A stretch of DNA of 64,000 bases. Origin: Nonomuraea jabiensis (GTDB lineage Bacteria; Actinomycetota; Actinomycetes; Streptosporangiales; Streptosporangiaceae). Under the pieces are notes generated by a model that saw nothing but the letters and a program-made list of their open reading frames with translations, was not told the origin of the DNA and made no database searches. Positions 58,818 through 64,000 of this stretch are shown here, one piece after another. Made by a program: the position numbers and the translations under genes. The stretch is from positions 8,010,501-8,074,500 of the forward strand of contig NZ_JACHMB010000001.1 of assembly GCF_014204795.1 (NCBI RefSeq), read 5' to 3'. How positions within the stretch are numbered: the first letter of the stretch is position 1; every line of letters begins with the position of its first letter.

Positions 58818-59714
58818 ATGAGCATCGAGCCGAGGGCGAGAGTGGCCCCAGAGCGAGTGCTGCCGGGTCCGGTGCCTCTGGCGCCGGAGACAGCCGCCCA
58901 GCAACGGGTGGTTCAGCGAATCTGCGCCAGAGTGGCGCCCGCCGGCATGGACGTCGGCGTAGACGAAGTACCCCCGGGCGGCCTGCAGGTGTGGATCGAC
59001 ACCCCGGTGCCGATGCCCGCGCAGGAGTCCTGGGTCCTCTACCACCGCATGGCGCGCGAGGTCGCGCTCGTCGGCTGGCACTGCGAGGCCGACGCCGACC
59101 GCCTGCTGGTGCTCGGCTGGAGCGCCGCCTGCCTGCACAACCGCGTACGCCTGCTCCAGAGCGGGCTGCGCCGGCTGACCGACTTCGAATCGACCGCGCA
59201 GCGGGCCGTGCAGCTCGAAGGGCGGCGCCCGGACGAGCCCGCCACGGAGATCGTCGCCGCCGTGAACGCCTCGATCGAACGGCGGCTGCGCTGGCCCGAG
59301 CGGCTGGCCGAGCTCGACGGGTTCGAGCGCAGCTCGGGGCTGGCCCAGCTGCAACTCCTCCTCGCCCAGGTCATCGGGCTGGAGGCGAAGGTCTCGGCCG
59401 CCTGCGCGGAGCACCTCGTCATGGCGCGGGTGCTGGCTCGGGCCGTCTGCGAGCAGTACGCCCGTCATTCAGACCTGTCGCGCGCCCAGCGCGACGTGCT
59501 GGCGGAGTCGCGCCGATGGGTGCACGCCAGCTCCATGATCCGAGGCTCGGCCGGCGCCCGGCCGAGCACCGGTGGCACCGCCGGCCGTCCCCACATGGGG
59601 CTGGCGGAGCGCCGCATCGCCGCGAGCGTCATCAACCACGGCGCGCCGCGGGCGACCCCCGCGGCCGTCACTCCGGTGGTCGACCACCTCGACCACAGGG
59701 AGGGCGCACGCTGA
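58818..59714 (+). CDS. Unknown helical protein opening the flavoenzyme cluster
   Basis: A 298-residue protein, mostly helical, without signal peptide or TM. Region 35-75 may be a small beta/alpha unit (VVQRICARVAPAGMDVGVDEV); 80-235 is helical with many Arg/Glu/Leu; the last 60 residues are Ala/Pro-rich and probably disordered. I recognise no family. ATG 58818 has GGGAGGT about 10 nt upstream; GTG 58776 is an alternative. It precedes, on the same strand, an 82-residue protein and flavoenzymes, so a cluster role (regulator or partner) is possible but unproven. Confidence 0.65.
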   Translation: MSIEPRARVAPERVLPGPVPLAPETAAQQRVVQRICARVAPAGMDVGVDEVPPGGLQVWIDTPVPMPAQESWVLYHRMAREVALVGWHCEADADRLLVLGWSAACLHNRVRLLQSGLRRLTDFESTAQRAVQLEGRRPDEPATEIVAAVNASIERRLRWPERLAELDGFERSSGLAQLQLLLAQVIGLEAKVSAACAEHLVMARVLARAVCEQYARHSDLSRAQRDVLAESRRWVHASSMIRGSAGARPSTGGTAGRPHMGLAERRIAASVINHGAPRATPAAVTPVVDHLDHREGAR

Positions 59715-59783
59715 CCCAGATCCGCTCAACGGCGAGCGGTCGCCCGGAAAAACCCCATCGAGTCCGGTAGGAGAGCTCCCGTC

Positions 59784-60032
59784 ATGCGAACCCCCCCGCA
59801 CCTGCCCGCCAGAACCATCCGCGACACCCGGGACACCGACACCATCCGTCCCCGCCGGCACCCCTACGGCCTGCACGAGGTCCCCGTGCAGTCGGCGCCG
59901 CTCGGAACCCTCGACCTTCCCGACACCACCAGCGAGCCCGACGAGTACGTCGAGCAGCGGCTGCTCGGCATCAGGGAGATGTCCAACCAGGCCATCGGCT
60001 CCATCGACGACCTGCTCCAGCACACCGCGTGA
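59784..60032 (+). CDS. 82-residue protein, possible cluster peptide
   Basis: A small protein with a strong ribosome site (TAGGAGAG, 59769-59776). The N-terminal half is Arg/Thr/Pro-rich (TIRDTRDTDTIRPRR), the middle reads VPVQSAPLGTLDLPD, and the C-terminal 30 residues (YVEQRLLGIREMSNQAIGSI, DDLLQHTA) form an amphipathic helix. No Cys, and no Ser/Thr-rich core typical of lanthipeptides. It is 18 nt before the VAO-type flavoprotein gene, so co-translated. It could be a precursor, adaptor or small subunit; I do not recognise it. Confidence 0.65.
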   Translation: MRTPPHLPARTIRDTRDTDTIRPRRHPYGLHEVPVQSAPLGTLDLPDTTSEPDEYVEQRLLGIREMSNQAIGSIDDLLQHTA

Positions 60033-60049
60033 GCCGAAAGAGGAGAGTC

Positions 60050-61450
60050 ATGCAGGACCTTGAGCGACTGGAGCTGAAGTCGCACGACGTCGGGGGTCAC
60101 CAACCGCGTTCCGTGGCGGGCATCGACGCGCCGCGCAGCCTCGACGAGGTACGCGCGCTCGTACGGCAGTCCATGAGGACCGGTCGCCGCCTCTACCCGA
60201 TCAGCACCGGCAAGAACTGGGGCATGGGCTCGGCCGTGCCGGTCACCGACGACAACCTGGTCGTCGACCTGAGCGGCATGAACCGCATCCGCGGCCTCGA
60301 CCTGGAGGCCGGCTACGCGGTCATCGAACCCGGGGTGACCCAGGCACAGCTCGCCGAGGCGCTGCGCGACACCCCCTGGATGCTCAACGTCACCAACTCC
60401 TGCGCCGACACCTCCGTCGTGGGCAACGCCCTGGACCGCGGCGACGGCACCTTCCGCTCGCGGGTGCATGACGTGGCCGGGCTGGAGGCCGTGCTGGCCG
60501 ACGGCAGCGTGGTCACCACCGGCGGGCTGGACCCGGCAGGGCGCTACCACGGCCGGGTCGCCGGGCCCGACCTGACGCCCGCCTTCGTCCAGCACAACCT
60601 GGGCATCGTCACCGCCATGGCCGTCGCCCTCGTGCCGCGTCCGCAGACCGTCGGCCTCGTCCACGGCCGCATCCCGCGCGCCCAGGTCGGCGTCGCGCTC
60701 GACGCGATCGCCGGGTTCCTGCGCCGCGGCAACCCCGCCGACGGGATGCTGCGGGTGCGGGAGCTGGCGCTCGTCCCGAGCCACGGCGACTGGTTCCTGC
60801 CCAGGGGCGTCGACCCCGACCTGTTCACCATCATGGGGCCGCTGCTCGGCAGCGACGCCGCCGTCGAACTGGCCGAGGAACTGCTGCGCAAGGCGCTCAT
60901 CGAGGTCGAGGGCGCCGAGGCGCTGCGCGTGGTCGACGCGGCGGAGGTGGGCCCCGACGACCCGCTCTACCCGAGGGCGCTCATGTCCCAGGGCATCCCC
61001 ACCTGCCTGGGCGTGCGCAACGCCCTGCGCGTCGCCTCCTGCGACCAGATCGACGAGGGCCAGACCGGCTTCCTGGCCCTGATGCCGCTGATGCCGACGC
61101 ACGCCCGCAGGACCGAACACATCCTGGCCGCCCTCCAGACGGCCGTGGACGCGCACACCACCGCGCTCATGGTCGAGTGGAACCTCGTCAGCCGGCACAT
61201 GGCCAACGGCGTCATCCAGATCTTCTTCGACCGGGGCGTGCCGGACGCCCCCTACCGCGCCCACCAGCTCCGCAACGACGGCAACTGCCTGCTGCGCGGC
61301 CACGGGTGCGCCATCTACCGCTCCGACATCGACCACGCCGCGGCCGACGTGTGGTCGGAGACCAGCACCGCGAGCCTGGGCATGCTGCACCGGCTCAAGA
61401 CCGCACTCGACCCGGACGGCCTGCTCTCGCCCGGCCGCTACGGCGCCTAA
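60050..61450 (+). CDS. VAO/PCMH-type FAD-linked oxidase (4-cresol dehydrogenase-like)
   Basis: A 466-residue flavoprotein. FAD-binding domain of the VAO superfamily at the N-terminus (RRLYPISTGKNWGMGSAVPV; VVDLSGMNRI; YAVIEPGVTQAQLAEAL; NSCADTSVVGNAL), then a substrate domain (LRVRELALVPSHGDWFLP ... GMLHRLKTALDPDGLLSPGRY at the end), as in 4-cresol dehydrogenase or vanillyl-alcohol oxidase. It should oxidise a phenol or alcohol using FAD. AGAGGAGAG precedes ATG 60050; GTG 60029 is not preferred. Probably acts in the pathway with the exporter and monooxygenase downstream. Confidence 0.9.
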   Translation: MQDLERLELKSHDVGGHQPRSVAGIDAPRSLDEVRALVRQSMRTGRRLYPISTGKNWGMGSAVPVTDDNLVVDLSGMNRIRGLDLEAGYAVIEPGVTQAQLAEALRDTPWMLNVTNSCADTSVVGNALDRGDGTFRSRVHDVAGLEAVLADGSVVTTGGLDPAGRYHGRVAGPDLTPAFVQHNLGIVTAMAVALVPRPQTVGLVHGRIPRAQVGVALDAIAGFLRRGNPADGMLRVRELALVPSHGDWFLPRGVDPDLFTIMGPLLGSDAAVELAEELLRKALIEVEGAEALRVVDAAEVGPDDPLYPRALMSQGIPTCLGVRNALRVASCDQIDEGQTGFLALMPLMPTHARRTEHILAALQTAVDAHTTALMVEWNLVSRHMANGVIQIFFDRGVPDAPYRAHQLRNDGNCLLRGHGCAIYRSDIDHAAADVWSETSTASLGMLHRLKTALDPDGLLSPGRYGA

Positions 61451-61463
61451 CCGAAGGACCCAC

Positions 61464-61503
61464 CTCCGCCGGTCGCACAGCCGGAGTGTGCCGGTCGGCG
61501 GAG
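61464..61503. terminator. Hairpin between flavoenzyme and exporter genes
   Basis: Outer arms CTCCGCCG (61464-61471) and CGGCGGAG (61496-61503), inner arms GCACA (61475-61479) and TGTGC (61487-61491). It lies within the cluster, so it may be an internal terminator or attenuator that lowers expression of the downstream exporter; the MFS ribosome site follows at about 61516. Confidence 0.6.
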
Positions 61504-61529
61504 ACCACTCATAGCTTGGAGGTGACCAC

Positions 61530-63098
61530 GTGCGTTCGTCACCAGCGCGGGGGACGAGCACCATCGACCGTCGTCACGCCGTGATGCTGCGGCTGGTCGG
61601 TGCGGGTGTCATGTTGACGGTGATGGCCGACACCACGGCCACCACCCTGGCAGTCGGAGTCCTGCGGTACACACCCGCCGGGGCCGGCATGCCGCTGGGC
61701 GACCTGGTCTGGCTGACCAGCGCGGCGTTCATCCCGATCGCGGCGCTGCTGGCCACCGCGGGCCGCTGGGCGGACCTGTTCGGCCGCCGGCGGGTCCTGG
61801 CCGTGGGGCTCGTGGTGTTCGTCCTGGGCGGTGTCGCCACCGTCCTGGTGGACTCCTGGTCGTACGTCCTGGCGGCACGGGCCGTCCAGGGCGCCGGTGC
61901 CGCGGCGATGATCCCGGCCAGCCTCGGGCTGCTGCTCGGAGAGCTGCCGGAGTCGCAGCGGCGCGGTGCGATCGCCCTGTGGAGCTCCGCCTCCGGGCTG
62001 GGCTGCCTGCTCATGCAGGCGGGCGGCGGCTGGCTGGTCGTCTCCGTCGGCTGGCGGGCCCTGTTCGTTCCCGACGTCGTCATCGGCGTCGCGCTCCTGA
62101 TCGCCTGCGCCGCGCTTCCGCCGGGTAAGCGCGCCGGCGCCAGGGGCCTGCCGGACGTCCTCGGCGCGTGGCTGCTCGCCGCGGGCATCGCGGTCATCGT
62201 GCTGGCCATCTCCAAGGCGATGGCCTGGGGCATGGACGTGGTGTGGCTGGCGCTGGCCGCGCTGGCCCTGCTGGGCGGCGCGCTCGCGCAGGCCAGGCAC
62301 CACCGCCTGCCCGCGATCGACCTGGCCCTGTGGCGGCGTCCCAGATTCGTCTGGGGCTGGCTCGCGACCTGGGGCTTCGGCGCCCTGTCGTACGGGCTGC
62401 TGACCGTGCAGCCGCTGTACCTGCTCCACCTGGGCTACCCCATGCTCGAGGTGGCCATGTGGCTGACACCCACGTCGGTGGCGGTCGTCGTGACGAGCTT
62501 CCTGGCCGGGAAGCTCGTCAAGCGGGTCGGCGCGTACGGGCTGATCTACGCGGGCTCGCTGCTGTGCGGCGGCGCCTGCGTGCTCGTGCTGACGCAGGCC
62601 GGGCCCACCGTGTGGGGCCTGATCGCCAGCGTCGTGGTCGGTATGGGCGTCGGCGCGCTCGCGCCGGGCACCTCCGTCGCCACCACCCTGGCCGCCCGCC
62701 CCCACCAGTACGCCTCCGCCGTCGGCGCGGCCACCATGGCGCGCATGGTCGGCGGGGCCGTCGGCGTCGCGGTCGTGTCGGTCGTCATCGACCACCCGTT
62801 CATGACCGGTCCCTTCGCGGGGCTGGCCGGCGCGCTCGCGATGTGCGTGGCCATCTCCGTGCTGATCGGCGCACTGGCCCTCACCAAGATCACCCGGCTG
62901 CGGACCGACCCGGGCGACGTCATGATCAAAGTTCCGCGGCGGATGCTGCTGGAGCTGCGCATGACCCTCGCCACCGTGGCGGCGGAGGCCGACGCGTTGC
63001 TGCCTGCCGAGACCCGCACACCCCCCACGGACCACATCCCGCGGCCACGGGCGGCCGAGCCAGGCCCGCTCGCCGGTTCCCGCGGGAACCCGAACTAG
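61530..63098 (+). CDS. MFS exporter, DHA2-type
   Basis: A 522-residue drug/metabolite exporter of the DHA2 (14 TM) class. The N-terminal ADTTATTLAVGVLR stands where DHA2 proteins have DxTIVNVALP, so it is divergent. FGRRRVLAVGLVVFVLGG follows and GAGAAAMIPASLGLLLGELPE marks the motif C region; the tail is about 60 residues, Pro-rich and cytoplasmic. GTG start with GGAGGTGA about 5 nt upstream. Probably exports the cluster's product or protects the cell from it. Confidence 0.9.
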   Translation: MRSSPARGTSTIDRRHAVMLRLVGAGVMLTVMADTTATTLAVGVLRYTPAGAGMPLGDLVWLTSAAFIPIAALLATAGRWADLFGRRRVLAVGLVVFVLGGVATVLVDSWSYVLAARAVQGAGAAAMIPASLGLLLGELPESQRRGAIALWSSASGLGCLLMQAGGGWLVVSVGWRALFVPDVVIGVALLIACAALPPGKRAGARGLPDVLGAWLLAAGIAVIVLAISKAMAWGMDVVWLALAALALLGGALAQARHHRLPAIDLALWRRPRFVWGWLATWGFGALSYGLLTVQPLYLLHLGYPMLEVAMWLTPTSVAVVVTSFLAGKLVKRVGAYGLIYAGSLLCGGACVLVLTQAGPTVWGLIASVVVGMGVGALAPGTSVATTLAARPHQYASAVGAATMARMVGGAVGVAVVSVVIDHPFMTGPFAGLAGALAMCVAISVLIGALALTKITRLRTDPGDVMIKVPRRMLLELRMTLATVAAEADALLPAETRTPPTDHIPRPRAAEPGPLAGSRGNPN

Positions 63099-63123
63099 TT
63101 CAACCATCGAAAGGGCTCTCGTC

Positions 63124-64000
63124 ATGGCAACCACATCGTGCGACGTAGCGATCGTCGGCGCCGGGCTCGGCGGCTGCTTCCTCGCCTTGCTGCTGGGTCG
63201 CCGCGGACAGCGCGTCGTCGTCATCGAGCAGGGACCATCGGTCCCCAGCGCGGGCGCGGACTTCCTCAAGCCCCCCGGGCTCCGGGTGCTGGCCCGGCAC
63301 GGGCTGGCCGACTTGGTCGGGCGCCATGGCCTCAGGCGCGACACCATCCGCTACTACCACGACGGCGACCCCATCCAGGAGTGCCGCTTCCCGGAGGGAG
63401 GCTTCCTCGTCCGCCCCTACCGGGAGCTGGTCGAGCTCATCTACACGAGCTGCGTCATGGAGGGCGTCGAGTTCTGGTTCGACGCCAGCATCGACGACAT
63501 CGCGATCGGCGACGGCCGCGTGGAGGAGCTGACGCTCTCGAACGGGCGCAAGCTGCGGGCCGGCGTCGTGATCGGCGCCGACGGCACCAGGTCGGCCGTA
63601 CGGCAGGCGCTCGACATCGAGCAGCGCACGCTGCCGTACGAGCGGCTGCTGATGCGGGTGGCCACCGTCCCGCTGACCGCCAGCGTCGCCCAGCTCAACC
63701 GGCTGTACTTCAGCTCGGAAGGCTGGTTCGCCTACCTCTACCCGATCAACCGGGACCAGGCCAGGGTGTTCGTCGGCCTGCCCCCCGAGGAGGACAAGGA
63801 GATCTTCCAGGACGGCATCCCCGCACTGATCGACGAGCTGAAGAAGTTCGTCACCGACAGCTCGGACGCCTTCAACGTCCTGCAGCCCGCGACCTGGCAG
63901 CGGATCAAGGTCTCCTCGATGCGGGTGGCGGAGTACCACAAGGGCAACGCGGCGCTGCTGGGCTCGGCCGCGTTCGCCTGCCACCCCATGACCGGGATGG
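63124..64000 (+). CDS. FAD-dependent monooxygenase, 5' part
   Basis: Partial (runs off the window after about 292 residues). GXGXXG motif IVGAGLGGCFLALLLGRRG at residues 10-28, the DG motif VVIGADGTRSAVRQAL near 156-171, and the start of the GD-region (GNAALLGSAAFACHPMTGM); the motif normally reads GD, and here the Asp position is Ser in LLGSAAF, notable if not misread. PHBH-type aromatic hydroxylase or squalene-epoxidase-like. AAAGGG precedes ATG. It follows the exporter by 25 nt, so it is in the same unit. Confidence 0.88.
   Translation, partial: MATTSCDVAIVGAGLGGCFLALLLGRRGQRVVVIEQGPSVPSAGADFLKPPGLRVLARHGLADLVGRHGLRRDTIRYYHDGDPIQECRFPEGGFLVRPYRELVELIYTSCVMEGVEFWFDASIDDIAIGDGRVEELTLSNGRKLRAGVVIGADGTRSAVRQALDIEQRTLPYERLLMRVATVPLTASVAQLNRLYFSSEGWFAYLYPINRDQARVFVGLPPEEDKEIFQDGIPALIDELKKFVTDSSDAFNVLQPATWQRIKVSSMRVAEYHKGNAALLGSAAFACHPMTGM

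Overview
The window is very GC-rich DNA (well over two thirds G+C by eye) with strong third-position G/C bias, frequent GTG and TTG starts, many 4-nt ATGA or GTGA gene overlaps and many leaderless-looking promoters. Gene content fits a filamentous actinomycete: GluABCD glutamate uptake, WXG100-like proteins next to a YbaB protein, a SigE-type ECF sigma factor, a DUF5685-like protein, mycothiol-enzyme remnants and an MmyB-type regulator. A Streptosporangiales member such as Nonomuraea is an inference from gene style, not proven. I see no rRNA, tRNA, CRISPR array, insertion sequence or phage.

Left part (1-18.4 kb). The 3' end of a GH4 glycosidase and an amidase are followed by gluABCD on the minus strand. 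Upstream of gluA lie a second glutamate-type binding lipoprotein and a CitB-type response regulator, divergent from a large hybrid sensor kinase. An identical 15-mer sits upstream of gluA and in the regulator/kinase intergenic region, suggesting one sensing-and-uptake unit. Next come a WXG100-like/YbaB triad, a Cys-tailed DUF5685-like protein and an ABC transporter plus NarL-type two-component operon. In the sequence as given, the ATPase gene of that operon has lost its stop, probably by a single G-run contraction.

Middle part (18.4-48 kb). Regulators and enzymes are interspersed with gene remnants: a frameshifted mycothiol-enzyme fragment and a boxB remnant. Also present are an Rv1264-like cyclase, an ECF sigma factor with a membrane partner, two acyl-CoA synthetases (one benzoate-CoA-ligase-like) and a long catabolic operon at 30.9-39.6 kb. 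That operon encodes a dipeptide-type ABC transporter, an M20 hydrolase, a P1/DmpA peptidase and an aldehyde dehydrogenase. A divergent FadR-type GntR regulator shares a perfect palindrome with it, and the identical palindrome recurs 11.5 kb away at the promoter of a lone SDR, which defines a small regulon. Redox enzymes with XRE/MmyB, RpiR, TetR and MerR regulators follow.

Right part (48-64 kb). A 1334-residue secreted beta-repeat protein, an alpha/beta hydrolase with an Asp nucleophile, a carbohydrate-esterase-like enzyme, a Cys-free HesB-like protein, a decayed isoaspartyl methyltransferase gene, a DUF4142 lipoprotein and a secreted sialidase-like protein precede a plus-strand cluster. The cluster holds an unknown helical protein, an 82-residue protein, a VAO-type flavoprotein, a DHA2 exporter and an FAD monooxygenase cut by the window edge. 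It looks like the start of a specialised-metabolite locus.

Cross-cutting signals are a family of short GC-rich palindromic repeats (one copy lies in frame inside the P1 peptidase gene), several minisatellites, and an unusually regular leaderless promoter architecture.
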